From Hygrocybe punicea (lineage: Eukaryota > Basidiomycota > Agaricomycetes > Agaricales > Hygrophoraceae), in contig OY744465.1 in NCBI GenBank assembly GCA_963556145.1, positions 5,084,001 through 5,148,000 on the forward strand: a DNA stretch of 64,000 nt. The letters are read 5' to 3'. Positions 21,329-32,535 of the stretch are shown here, one piece after another. The notes below the pieces were generated by a model. That model saw nothing but the letters and a program-made list of their open reading frames with translations. It was not told the DNA's origin and did not search any database. Made by a program: the position numbers and the translations under genes. How positions within the stretch are numbered: the first letter of the stretch is position 1; each line of letters starts with the position of its first letter.

Positions 21329-24300
21329 GTTGTTTTTTTATTTTTATTTTTTATTTTTATTTTTATTTTATTCCTAGTTTATTCTCCTTTATGGTACATC
21401 ATATGTAGAGATTACTGTGAAATATGCTACTTGTTACAACAAAGAATGCATGTGAGGCTGGGGCAACGTGTGGGCACGGCAGTGCCATTCCCGGTGGGAG
21501 TATGTCTCCCGTAATAATTGAACCTGGGTGTGGTTAGATCGTAAGGTAGGGGGACAAAGGGGGGGGCAAAGGCTGGGGGTCAGGGGATGTGCGGACCAGG
21601 GTGGGGCTGTTGCTTTATTCGTGTGCGATGTCGGGAATGTTTCCAAATGCTTGCCGGAGTCGTTGTGTGTCATTGATGTAGCGGAAAAGCGGTGGGAGGT
21701 GCTTCGGGGTGCATAGCAGCTTCTTCATGTATCCTGCGTCACGCCCTGCTATCCGACGTAGTCTCCGGCGTGCGTGGTCATGAGTCGGGCAGAACAGGAG
21801 GAAGTGAGTGACCGTCTCGTGGTGACGACGACAGCATGGGCAGGTGGGGGTGTCAGCGCGGTTGATCTTGTGCAGGTGGTGGTTGAGCCCTATGTGGCCT
21901 GTTCGCAGTTGCGTGAGGATCGCGAGGTGTTTCTTGGGCAGGGATCAGGTCATTTTCTGATATGCAGACTGCGTGAAGCTTGGGTTGATCTCCAGGAGTC
22001 GCTGGTACCTTGGGGACTGGCACCATTCCCTATCCACTTGCTTCTTTAGTTTGCTCAAGAACGTCCTCGCCGCTGCCGCCTTGCTGCATGGTAGAGCGTG
22101 CCGCAGTGGGGCAGGGATTCCTGTGGCCGCTGTGCTATTCCCTTGCGCCGCTTTCTTTACATGGTCATCTGCTACCTCATTGCTGTTGATGCCCTCGTGT
22201 CCCGGTGTCCATTTAATTGTAAGGTCCATTCTTTTGTGCTGCCTCGTAACCATATCTAGCCTCTTGTGGAACAAATCAAAAACGTGGCATGATGGGCCTG
22301 CTTCGAGAGATTTGGTCGCCTGAATCGCTGCTTGTCCATCCACGAACATCGAGACGTCTCGAACCCTCTTTTCTCCTCTCAGCAGCTCTAGTCCCAATAT
22401 CATCCCTATCCCCTCCCCTTCATGTACCGTGTGATGCTCCTGGTTCCCTAGCTTGTACCTTCTAACTCTCCTTCTCCTTCGTCCTGCTCTCATCAGTACC
22501 GCCGCCGCACCTATCATCCCATCCAGCCCTGATCCGTCGGTGTATATCTTTATATCGTTGTCGTCTCGTTCGTGTGCTTCCTTGGCCTTTTCTCTCGATG
22601 GCTGTATCTGTGTTTTGATCTTGGGTTCCCATTTTGTGTCGTATCTACATGTGGTGATCTTTTCCATCTGCTCCGTTTTTATGTTGTAGTCCCATATCAG
22701 ATCGTGTATGGGGGTGGGGTGTCTCTTTACCTGGCATATCCGTGTGTTCTTGATGGCTTTACTTAGTGGGTGCATCGGTGGGAGCGTTGCAAGGCGTAGA
22801 GCTGCCCGGTGTCGTATCCTATCTACTAAAAAGTGAAATGGTAGCAGGTCTGCGTGGGCATCTAGGATGTCAGTGGCCGTGGTTGACAATGCGCCGGTGA
22901 TCATCAGAGCCGCCTTGCGTTGTATGCCCGCCAGTTTCTGTGTCATTGCCATACTCCCTCCACGTCGTCTATCCCCTGTTCCTTCTTTCTTCTGCGTCGA
23001 GCCCACGAAGACCTCTGCAGCATACAGCATTCTCGGGACTGCAATGGACAGGTAAAGCTGTCTCATGATCTTTGCTGGTATTCCCCCTGATGTTTTGGAA
23101 AGTCTCTGGAACTCCAATAGCCAGTCCTGGCCTTTCTTGAGTGCCGCCGCTCCCTGTTCCTTCCATCGGAGCTTGCGGTCGATGTGCATGCCCAGGAACT
23201 TGATCGATGGCTTGGGTGTATAAGCCTTCCGGCAATGTTGAGCGGCGGTCCCATCGTCATGGTTCTTTTTCTTGGGTTGTCTGGGTCCACCCTCCGTTGC
23301 CATGTCAGGTCGATCAGTTGGAATTTGTCGATGCCGAATTCGCAGTTGTGCTCCCTCGCCCACTCCAGAATACCGCCCGGCCTCACCATTATGGACTCAA
23401 GCTTCGCATGTGTTTCTTCAAAGCTCCAGCCCACCGTGAGCACGTTCGAGTCGTCGAGGTACAGTATGCCGTGTTCCCCGTTGCGTGGGACGGGGATGTC
23501 GAGTTGGTCTGAGTTGTAGAACAGGTAGCATGTTGGCGAGACTGGGCTTCCCTGGTCGAGTCCGTTATCTACATCAAAGGGGTCTGAAGTGAATTCATCA
23601 AAGGTCAGTGTGGTACGACGTGCGGTGAGCGCTCTCTCCAGCCACTCAGTGATCTCTACTGGTATGCCGCGTTTTCGCATGTTATGCACCATGCGATTGA
23701 TGTCCGTGCTCGGGAAGGCCCCCTTAACATCTAGTGAGAGGAGCGATACTACATTACCTTTATGCCATTCATCTTTGATTATCTTGCTCATGAATAGGAT
23801 TGCGTCAGTTGTGCTGCGGCTGGTTCTCCCTCCGAAGTGGTTGTTGGGTAAAATCCTGGCCCTCTCGCTCATAACCGTGATGTCTTCGTTGATGCATGAA
23901 TTCATCAGCCTCGCATATCCATCCGACCGTACTATAGGCTGCCATGCCCCAGGAATCGTGTAGTCTGGCTTGCCCGGCTTTTTCAGTACGATCGTCTCCG
24001 TGACAGCCCAATGCCCTGGGTACGTCCCCAACGCGAAGGTCACTCTGAATATCGGGCCGAGGAAGGGGACCAGCATGTCTCCGGCATTCTTGAATATTGC
24101 GTTCGGTGGGGTATTGCGCTTGGTTATACGGCTGCATGCGTTGTATGGCTCTGTGAATCTGTGCGTCAGTGATGGGTTGGAATTGCCATGCTGGTGGTGG
24201 GTATTCGTGATCTTTGGGGACTGATGAGGTGGCAGGTTTGCTGGGGAAGAAGCATTTGTAAAAGGCTTCGCTCTTGTCAGTGTTGGTTGTCAGTTCGCGT

Positions 24301-25020
24301 CTCACGTTCGTTGCGGCGTCCATGACATGGAGTGTGGGCACCCTCGCCCTCCCTCCGTCTGATGTGGGGCCTGTTACCAGTCAGCTCGCCGTCCATTGAC
24401 TCGATGTGTCGATGCTCTCCAACCATTCCACCCAATGTGCTGCCTTAGCCGCCTGTATGTGTGTCGCATATCCGTGTTTGGCTTTTCTGTATCTCTCGTG
24501 AATGGGGTGTCCCTCCACGTGTCTATGCCGGTATGATTTGTTGCCAAGGTTGCGGATTTTCTTCCGTTCTGCCCTCAGGTCCTGATTCCACCATTGTTTG
24601 CTGTAGGGTGTTAGTTTGGTTGTAGGGACGCATTTCATTACTGTGTTCCAGACTGCTCCTTCCAGTTCTCCTAGCGCCCGGTGAAAAGAGTCGCTTGACA
24701 TGAGTTCCGCTGGAGCCGGCAGGGCGTCCAGGTTGACCTTGAGCGAGTCTCTAAACTCTTTCCAGTCCACCGCGCGAAGGTTTGGGCGTTGTGATTGTGA
24801 GCTGGACGGGGCAGTTAGGTCGAGTGCTGTAACTACCGGGAAGTGGTCGGTTTTGGTGGGTCTGTCGCCTGGCCTTGTGTTGCATAGTGCTACGTGATCA
24901 ATTATGGTGCTAGAACAGAACACGTTGTCAACTCGAGTCATGTTGCCCGTCGACATGGATTGCAGGGTTGGTATGCAGTAGACCCAGTCGTTTTGGTTAA
25001 CCCAATTGCAGATATAGTTG
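21329..25020 (-). mobile_element. Non-LTR retrotransposon (LINE), 5'-truncated
   Basis: On the minus strand the element runs from about 25020 to a 3' tail made of TAAAA units at 21329-21376 (seen as TTTTA repeats on the plus strand). It carries the end of an AP endonuclease domain, reverse transcriptase, RNase H and a C-terminal zinc knuckle, the layout of fungal LINEs with an RNase H domain. The 5' end, which would hold ORF1 and the start of the endonuclease, is missing. Sequence passes directly into the 34-bp minisatellite. A target duplication could not be recognised. Confidence 0.85.
21615..25020 (-). pseudogene. LINE ORF2: endonuclease (partial), reverse transcriptase, RNase H, zinc knuckle
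   Basis: Domains in order on the minus strand: endonuclease C-terminus (SMSTGNMTRVDNVF, TKTDHFPVV) at about 25010-24810; reverse transcriptase at 24120-23260 (NHFGGRTSRSTTDAI, SLDVKGAFPSTDI, GLDQGSPVSP, then the active site LYLDD in place of the commoner YADD); a thumb/connection region to 22650; RNase H (IYTDGSG, GEGIG, VDGQAA, TPGHEG with NEVAD) at 22600-22150; and the terminal zinc knuckle (CPCCRR, ETVTHFLLFCPTH) ending at TAA 21615. These modules lie in at least four different frames separated by indels, so no functional protein is made. The RNase H catalytic acids look intact. Confidence 0.85.
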
Positions 25021-25024
25021 CAAA

Positions 25025-26330
25025 AGGTAGGTACACATAGCGCAGTTGCTTGCTGGGGGGGTAGGTTAACCCAAAAGACAGCTCTTGCTGGGGAAATGTG
25101 GTGTGGTAGGTTGACCCAGGTACAGCTCTTGCTGGTCAAGGGCAGCTGGGTGGGTCAACCCGGTGTCAGCTCTGCCATGGGGTAGGTTAACCCAGGGCAG
25201 CTATTCCAGGATGGTTGGGTTGACCCAGGCCCAGCTGTTTAAGCAATGTGGGTTGACCTGACTTCAGCTATTGCTGCAGCACTGGGTTGACCCTCGACCA
25301 GCTCTTGCTGCAGGCTAGGGTTGACCTGGGTCCAGCTGTTGCTGCAGAACTGGGTTGACCCAGGCCCACCACTTGCTGCAGGGTAGGGTGACTGGGGTCC
25401 AGCGATTGCTGCAGCACTGGGTTGACCTGGGTCCAGATATTGCTGTAGCACTGGGTTGACCAGCGTCCAGATATTGCTGTAGCACTGGGTTGACCCTGGT
25501 CCAGCATTTGCTGCAGCACTGGGTTGACCCAGGTCCAGAAATTGCTGCAGGGCTTGGTTGACCCGGATCCAGATATTGCTGCAGCACTGGGTTGACCCCG
25601 GTCCAGCACTTGCTGCAGCACTGGGTTGACCTGGGTCCAGCACTTGCTGTGGGGCTTGGGTTGACCAGCATCCAGATATTGCTGTAGCACTGGGTTGACC
25701 CTGGTCCAGCATTTGCTGCAGCACTGGGTTGACCCCGGTCCAGCACTTGCTGTGGGGTCAGGTTGACCTGGATCCAGCACTTGCTGCAGCACTGGGTTGA
25801 CCCTGCTCCAGCTCTTGCTGCAGCACTGGGTTGACCAGCGTCCAGATATTGCTGTAGCACTGGGTTGACCCTGGTCCAGCATTTGCTGCAGCACTGGGTT
25901 GACCCCGGTCCAGCACTTGCTGCGGGGTCAGGTTGACCCGGATCCAGCACTTGCTGCAGCACTGGGTTGACCCAGGTCCAGCTGTTGCTGTAGCACTGGG
26001 TTGACCTGGGTCCAGCAATTTCTGCGGTGTCAGGTTGACCCTGGACCAGCTATTGCTGCAGGCTTGGGTTCACTGGGGCCCAGCTATAGCTGCACCGGTC
26101 CAGCACTTCCTGTAACATTGCATTGATTCCAGACCCACTCATGTAGCAGGATTGGGTTCAGGAGGGTCCAGCTATTGCTCCAGCATTGGGTTGACATGGC
26201 CCTGCCCTTGCTGCAGAATTGGGTTGACCCCAGCCCAGCTCTCAATGCAGGATTGGGTTAACCAGGGTCTACCGTTTGCTGCAATGTGGGCCCATGTTGG
26301 TCCACTGGATTGAGCCACATCCCACTTCGT
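25025..26330. repeat. Minisatellite, 34-bp unit
   Basis: About 1.3 kb of imperfect head-to-tail copies. The 34-bp unit contains GGGTTGACC, GGTCCAG and TTGCTGCAGCA. The centre (25260-26030) is most regular; both edges are diverged. The last bases of the LINE lie inside or against the left edge. Because 34 is one more than a multiple of three, three units (102 bp) give a repeating 34-residue frame, which explains the long open frames on the minus strand. Confidence 0.92.
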
Positions 26331-28059
26331 CTGCATGTATTGCATGTTAACAACATTGACAGAGCTCACAACAGCTGAAGCCAATATTTATTCAGAAACT
26401 GCCATATATATAAAGCAATCAAAACGTTTCAATCTGTACTTCAAGTAAATGTACCATGTAATATAATTTGAATGCAATTATTAAAAGCACAGGGAATAGC
26501 AAAATTACACAATTATTATTTTGACAATGCACAATATCTTACTTTTACTATCAGCTATCAGCCATTACAGGAGCTACTTTTCCCCAATGACAATCTTTGG
26601 CAAAATCAGAAATTACCCCACTTGGAATATTGTGCTTTTCTATTTCATATTGCTCAATTCTCTATTGGAATCAATATATATAACCTCACCATTACTTAAA
26701 GTAGACACATAAATTTAATGATTATTAAAATACATAATTCAATAGTCAAGGGCAGGAGGCAGGTGAGAGGAAGGTGTGGTGGGTGTGGAGTGGGAGGAAT
26801 GGTGTGGGTGTGGGAGGAAGGTGGGTGTGGGAGTGGAGGAAGGTGGGTGTGGGAGAAGGGAGTGGGAGTGGGAGAAGGGAGTGGGAGTGGGAGAAGTCGG
26901 AATGTGGGAAGGCAGCAGGGAAGGGCAGCAGGGAGAGGGGGAGAGGGAGAGGGAGGAGGAGAGGGAGGAGAGTGGGATGTACATACCTGTTGCGTTCCCC
27001 TCGTCCTCGTCGTCTTCGTCTACGTCTCCGCCATCCTCGTCCCCATCGTTCCCGTCCCCGTTGTCCCCGTTGTCCCTGTCCCCATCGTCCCCATCCCCAT
27101 CCCTGCGTTCCCGTTCCTGTTCCCATCGTTCCCCTCATTGTCGTCATCATCCCCCGTAGTCCTCGTCATCCTCTCGTCCTCTCGCTGGCTGTCTCCGTCC
27201 CCGTCATCGTCCTTGACGTCCCCTGGATGGTCGTCGTCGTCTCCGTCGTCCTGTCGTCTCTTCGCTGGCCATCTCCGTCCCCGTCGTCTTCCCCTGGCTG
27301 GCCGTATGTGCCCTCGTCGCCTTTGTCCTCGTCGAGCTGATATTTGTAGGATATCATGGTGTCCAACCGACGTCACCTCCGCCTTCATCACCTCCGACCC
27401 CAATACCCGTCTCTATCTTAGTGGAGGCACTTCTCAGGCTCAAGCCCAACGAGTCCCCTTTCACCAACAAAGTACTGCCAGAAATGTCAATCATTACCGA
27501 CCTAGTTATGTTCACCATCAGGGCCACCCGGAAGCTAGAGCAGGAGATGTTAGAGAGGTTAGAGAACTTGGAGAAAAGGTTTTTGGTTTGAGAATCTGTT
27601 GCTTCTTTTTATTTCGAGTATTTTCCCACCCACTTCCATTCCCTCCCCTTTTTTTAAATTTCTTTATTATCCTTGTGTTTATGACTGAGGGCAGTCATTA
27701 TTAGAGTCCCCTGTGGATGTAGAGATCCATATCTCTGTGAGCACGTATTCTTCTATTTTCCTTCATCCCCCTTCCCTCTGCATTCCCCTCTCTTGATTAT
27801 TTTCCATTTCCTTCATACACTCTCTTTATGGATACTATACAGTACCTATATAGTGTTTTGTGTACATATATACAAACAAGTTGAGTTTTGGGTTTTCACC
27901 CCAACGACAAGAACTTGCCCACCCCGAATCCGCACCTACAAAGGCCACGTTCACCACAACATGGCAATGGCATGGGTCATCAATAACGACGAAGATGACT
28001 TGTAAGGGCTGCTGTGAGGGTGCTGGGAACCTGTACACACATGTAGGATGCGGTCTGTG
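26331..28059. other. AT-rich, then strand-asymmetric low-complexity DNA
   Basis: 26380-26740 is AT-rich without a gene. About 26755-26990 is a purine minisatellite on the plus strand (GGTGTGGGAGGAA and GGGAGTGGGAGAA units) with G-quadruplex-capable runs of GGG. About 27000-27345 is the opposite, pyrimidine-rich with CGTCCCCGTCC-type units. 27345-27590 contains a short coding-like stretch ending in a coiled-coil-like segment (LEQEMLERLENLEKRF) but no start or splice context. The remainder to 28059 shows nothing. Confidence 0.5.
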
Positions 28060-28223
28060 GTCATAGGACGCATGGTGACATGGGAGAGGTGATGATGGTG
28101 GCGTGTTTGGGATGGCGTAGGCACAGACAGTGGGGTCGTATCACGGTTCACATCTATGGGGATGACGGCGAGTCCATAGATGTGAATGGGGGCTCATTCG
28201 AGTCTGAAACGGGGGGGATGCGT
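28060..28223. repeat. Degenerate tandem repeat, part left of the LTR element
   Basis: Left remnant of the ~155-bp repeat array that continues at 33115-33960. It ends GGGGGGGATGCGT, and after the retrotransposon the sequence resumes with GCGTTGATGTG, consistent with insertion and duplication of GCGT. Confidence 0.6.
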
Positions 28224-28802
28224 TGTGACGGCGAGTTCGGTTGTAGACCCGAATGGGAATCTACGAAAGTGGTGATCAGCTAAGAAGTGATCAGAGGAGT
28301 TTAGTCTTTCTATGGTGTCTAATCAATCCAACCCAAATCCGGGGTTCCAGATCAGAGGGGAAGTGAAGGGAGTGGAGTACGAAGACTAATATGGAGACGA
28401 TACGAAGCGAGGACTAAGAAATAGAACTGAAGGGGAGCGATAACCTGTATTTTCTATATGGTTGTAAGAGTACATCTTTTATACTACTGGGAGAGATCCT
28501 GTGCTGTAGTAACTATGTACTACAACCGAAGGCTGTAACTGATAGGAGAGGAGTGGAGTGGAGGAATGCTATGTACTAGGAGACGGGAAACGTAGATACA
28601 TGATATATGACTATAAACGTACTGATTCCGGGTCGTTAGAGACATTGCAGTGCATGTAGGAACGAATCCGGAGGCAGAATCCGGAGCGGAAACGATGGAA
28701 ACGACCGGAATTGGGCGGAATCGACGATACATGAATGGGAATGGACGGGGACAATGTGGGATATAAAGAGGATTCGGGTCCAGATGGCCCGGAGCCTCTA
28801 CA
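28224..28802 (-). repeat. 3' LTR of the 4.9-kb retrotransposon
   Basis: 579 bp, TGTAGAGG to GTCACA on the minus strand. TATA box TATAAAAG at 28476-28483 (complement). The bases inside the element next to it (28803-28830) are not a long purine tract, so the polypurine primer is weak or displaced. Confidence 0.92.
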
Positions 28803-29128
28803 TCTGGTCAGGACTCAGATAGAGACCATCCCTGGTTGATCCATACGAAATAACGAAGATACCGGGGTCGTGGGAATAAATGAGCGGAGGCGATGTCGAA
28901 AACGGACAGAAACGGGAGTACAACGTGAGCGGAGTCGAAGCCAGTGGGTATCAAAGCGTCGGGAGGGGCGATCCGGAGCTACCAAAATAGTATGGGCGAG
29001 ACGGCTGGACAGGGAAATAAAGGTCACGTGACGGGTCAACAAATACAAACAAGAAAACTTTTCAACACGACTTCAACAATCTCGACGACAACCTCAACAA
29101 GCCCAACAAGTACCAATACCAACACCAG

Positions 29129-30594
29129 ATGTCGACGGACTACGACACTTTCCTCAATACTCTCGATGCGGAAACGCGGCAAGACTTCGAGAGCGCCGTA
29201 GCTGAGTTACTAGAAGTCGACGCGGCTGGAATCAATATCGTACGCGACGGATTCGAGAATGAAGCACGGCAATGGGTGGTGAGACGACGACGGGCCATGG
29301 TAAGAGATCCCGTTCCCGTAAATGGCACGGACTAACGATACCCGGCAGCGGAACTACAGAGGAATCTTGACGGAAATCCGGGACAACGGAATCGACGTGA
29401 CGGAACCGAAGGATTTCTCGATGGGCGGAGAGATGGTGGTGGAGGTCGAGGAGTGGTTGCGGAGCTGGGAAGACTACGAACGGGAACGGAAAGAGGCGAG
29501 GCATCGGGAAGCTGTATGGTTGCAGGAGGAAAAGGAGGAAGAAGCGAGGAAACAACGGGTCGAGGAGGCGGAAAGGATCGAGCGGAAACGGGCAGAGGAA
29601 TCGCGTCAATACGAAGAGGAGATGAATAGGAGGGCGGAAGCGGAGAAGCGGATCGAGGAGGCGGAAAGGGCGAAGGCAGCAGAGGCAGCAAAAAGGGATG
29701 ATGCAGCCGCGGAAAGGGGCCGGGAGGAGGCCGCACAAACCAGCGATCACGGAAGCGAGGACGAGGAGGACACCTGGTCCAATCAGCAACTTCGAAAATA
29801 TGAAAGACTCCAAGTACTGAACGCGATCAAAAACAAAAAGCTCAACCGGGATAAGAGGGTCACCCGGGACAACGAGACCGTTCATGGGGACTACAACAGC
29901 GGCAACGATTTCTCGAATGCGAGCAGGAACGAGGACGCGGAACCGAAGGGAAAGATTCCGGGGGTAAGTGATATCTCGTGGACTCGTATATCATTTCCGT
30001 CTAACAATTCCGTAGTATATGCAATCGTACCGGATCCGGCAATGCGATGCGTGTGTGACCGCCAACGCGGTTTGTCGCAGAATCGAAGGGTACGTGTGTG
30101 ATCAATGCAAAAGGCTTAAACGACACTGCGGGTTATCGACGAAGGGACCGGCCACCGGATCCGGAAAAGCGGACAGGAAAGGGAAGGCGAAGGCGGGTAG
30201 TCCGAAGAGAAAGGTCGTCGCGAAGAAGATACCAAAGCCCATGAGGAAGCCTAGGTTGCGGACCAGAGAGGCGTCGACGAGTAAGTGGACGTTGACCGAT
30301 GTCGAACCGGATACGGAATCGGAGTGGGACGAAGGGAGACGAGGGAATCCGTTCAAGCACCTGCGGATCGGAGCCGGAATCAACAACCACGTCTGGGCAG
30401 TACGCAAGATGGCGACGGAAACGCAAAGGGAGATATCGACGATCGCCGACGGCCTTTGTGAATACGTCGCGGAGGTCCACACCAAGCTAACCCGTTGGAC
30501 GAAGGAGCTAAATCGACTACACGCGAACCAGGCCCATATCCTGGGTCAACTCGACCTAATCGACACCAAACTCGACGAAGGGAGAAGGGAATAA
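29129..30594 (+). CDS. Zn2Cys6-type cluster protein encoded antisense inside the LTR element
   Basis: Three exons (29129-29299, 29349-29963, 30016-30594) with canonical GTAAG...CAG/TAG introns, all in phase 0, give 454 residues. Residues 1-57 form an acidic helical start (TLDAETRQDFESAVAELLE). Residues about 60-230 are a long charged coiled coil rich in Glu, Arg and Lys. The third exon opens with a cysteine pattern C-x2-C-x6-C-x7-C-x2-C-x6-C, which fits the fungal Zn2Cys6 binuclear cluster spacing. It is followed by a Lys/Arg-rich stretch (KRKVVAKKIPKPMRKP) and a second helical region (VRKMATETQREISTIADGL). A zinc cluster in mid-protein rather than at the N-terminus is unlike standard fungal transcription factors. 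It runs against gag, their ends 72 bp apart. Introns can persist because the element's own RNA is the other strand. Function unknown; DNA or RNA binding is a guess. Confidence 0.75.
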
Positions 30595-30666
30595 AAGGGA
30601 ACGGACGGAAAGGGAAAACGGAATGTGGGACAATGTACATAAAGAAAAATAGAGTGCATAATAAAA

Positions 30667-32352
30667 CTATAAACGGAAAAGAGGGAAACGGAACGACGAG
30701 ATAAGATAACCGGAATCTGGGGGTCGAGGAGGAGGACGGCACCGGAATACAATGGAAACGAAACAGGTCCAGAACGAGCGGGAAACAAAGGAAACTAGAA
30801 ATGAAAACGAAAATATAAATAAATGAGAAATGGGAGCGGAAACGGAAAGCGGAACGGAAGATGAAAACGCAAAAATAGGAGGCGGAAACGGGTCTATATC
30901 CCCACAAGAGTTTCTGAAAGAAGGTCGGAGGCGGAACGACGAGAGGAGATGGAGAACTTCTTGCAAATATTCGAGCGAGGAGTCGAGGGGGCGGAGGTCC
31001 AAAATGCGATGACAAAGTAGAATGAAGACGGAAACGAGGAATAAAATAAAATTGAGAACCGGAGTGCCGACACCAACACGATCCCATATAACGGGTGTGC
31101 CGCGTGACGGGTCTAAAGACAATGGGATGCCCCAAGCGGGCGAAGACAGAACCGATAACGATACGGGAGCGGAAACGACGAGGGGAACCGGGAACGAAGG
31201 GGTCGACATAATGGAATCGGAACCGGAATCGAAATCAAATACAAGGGGTGGAATGGAGTCCGGATTGGGAATGGGTACGGAATACTCAACCAAAGTCGAC
31301 GGAATCTCGATAGATGATGATGGAGGACAATATGGCGGCAATATCGGGGACGGAATGTCTATTTCTGGAGAATCTGAGGACAATGGGAGCGGGTCCAGTA
31401 CGAGTTCGTGGACGGAAACCGGAGGGGACGAAACCGGAGACGACGGGGACGAAATAGGAAACAAATTGGATAAATCGGTGACCGGCATCGATAAATTGGG
31501 AATGGGATTGGACAGGGACGGCACGAGACTGGACGACAAAACCTGTAAACAAATAACGGTCTTGACGGGCACCGGAATGGACGGGGATGGGGAACACAAT
31601 GACGGGGACGGAGTATACGAAGGACCGGAATGAACGTGGGGGATGGAATGAACGACAGTGGGCGGGATCGAGGACGGGATCTGTTCCGGAGGCGAAATGA
31701 CTGCGACAGGTACGGGACCGGGACCGGAATCGGGACTGGAAATGGCAACGGGGGCTGCAGTGACAACGGATTCCGGAACGGAATGGCAACCGGAAAGGAG
31801 AAATAACGTGGCGTCGTGGAAAATATCAACCAGGTACGGATTGTTGTGGTAATGACTGGGAAGAAGGTAATGGAGTCGTTCTTCAACACATTGACGAAGA
31901 TCTGAGTCAAATCCGTTGGCAAAATACTCATTCCGCTGCTTGTCCGATAAACGGCCGTTGTCGTATAGTACTCTGGATATGCGTATGAAGTCCCGGAAAT
32001 ACTGTCCTAAGTCCGTCTTGTTTTCTATACCATAAGCCGATTGTCGTCTAATCAATTGATCAAGATCCGCGATCGTATACCGAATACTGTCCGTGGCACC
32101 GGGATAGAAGGTGAAAACGGCACGTCGGAAAGCGATGAAGTCCTTTGCTGAAGCGGCGGGTAGGGTAGACCAAAGTTCGTAATCGTCATTATTGAGGTAC
32201 CGGAGCGTGTAGCGAATCTTCATAGCGTCCGTGAGTCCACAGTCGGAGCCGAGCATGTCAATTTCGTCAAAGAAGCGGGGAAGGTCGTGTTCGTCACCAT
32301 GAAACGTCGGGGCTGAACGATCACCTCGGAGAGGCATCAATCCATGCGTCAT
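30667..32352 (-). CDS. Ty3/gypsy-type Gag protein
   Basis: Open frame of 561 codons with ATG at 32352, about 160 bp inside the primer-binding site. The N-terminal third is Gag-like: MPLRGDRSAPTFHGDEHDLP, RFFDEI, YTLRYLNNDDYELW, FIAFRRAVFTFYPGA, QYFRDFIRISRVLYDNGRLS, RNEYFANGFDSDLR. This matches the capsid region of agaricomycete gypsy elements, which assembles virus-like particles. The remaining two thirds are Pro/Ser-rich and low in complexity, with no CCHC knuckle. The extreme C-terminus may not be real coding sequence. No protease or pol frame follows. Confidence 0.75.
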   Translation of the reverse strand: MTHGLMPLRGDRSAPTFHGDEHDLPRFFDEIDMLGSDCGLTDAMKIRYTLRYLNNDDYELWSTLPAASAKDFIAFRRAVFTFYPGATDSIRYTIADLDQLIRRQSAYGIENKTDLGQYFRDFIRISRVLYDNGRLSDKQRNEYFANGFDSDLRQCVEERLHYLLPSHYHNNPYLVDIFHDATLFLLSGCHSVPESVVTAAPVAISSPDSGPGPVPVAVISPPEQIPSSIPPTVVHSIPHVHSGPSYTPSPSLCSPSPSIPVPVKTVICLQVLSSSLVPSLSNPIPNLSMPVTDLSNLFPISSPSSPVSSPPVSVHELVLDPLPLSSDSPEIDIPSPILPPYCPPSSSIEIPSTLVEYSVPIPNPDSIPPLVFDFDSGSDSIMSTPSFPVPLVVSAPVSLSVLSSPAWGIPLSLDPSRGTPVIWDRVGVGTPVLNFILFLVSVFILLCHRILDLRPLDSSLEYLQEVLHLLSSFRLRPSFRNSCGDIDPFPPPIFAFSSSVPLSVSAPISHLFIFSFSFLVSFVSRSFWTCFVSIVFRCRPPPRPPDSGYLISSFRFPLFRL

Positions 32353-32515
32353 ATCGGGGAATTTCCAAATCGGGAAGCGGGTCGGGTCGGGGAGGTACGA
32401 GGAAGGGGTCGAAGTCGTAAGTGGGGCTGAGTGATTAGAGTCGGGAACAAAAGAAAAACGTCATGAAAGTCAAACCCGACGGTGGGGAGGGTATGAAAAG
32501 ACAAAAGAAATAAAC

Positions 32516-32533
32516 TCCTCGCGGTGGGCTCCA
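32516..32533 (-). promoter_or_regulatory. tRNA primer-binding site of the LTR element
   Basis: Minus-strand TGGAGCCCACCGCGAGGA, 2 nt after the end of the 5' LTR, begins with the TGG expected to pair with a tRNA 3' CCA end. The same motif (CGT for CGC) follows the second LTR family at 34501-34518. The tRNA was not identified. Confidence 0.75.
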
Positions 32534-32535
32534 GT

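Noticed and set aside
25239..26018. Long overlapping minus-strand open frames encoding Gln/Gly/Ser-rich repeats
   Set aside because: They follow from the 34-bp minisatellite period (34 is 1 mod 3), which keeps several frames open at once.
26718..27704. 328-codon plus-strand frame rich in Val/Pro/Ser
   Set aside because: Covers the G-rich and C-rich low-complexity DNA; open frames exist on both strands there, so openness is due to composition.
28803..28830. Plus-strand TGGTCAGGACTCAG after the left LTR as a primer-binding site, implying a plus-oriented element
   Set aside because: The TATA box in the LTR, the gag frame and the better primer-binding site next to the right LTR all point to minus orientation.
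29232..29885. 217-codon minus-strand frame inside the LTR element
   Set aside because: Shadow of the coiled-coil exon on the other strand (Pro/Leu/Phe-rich mirror of Glu/Lys codons); no pol motifs.
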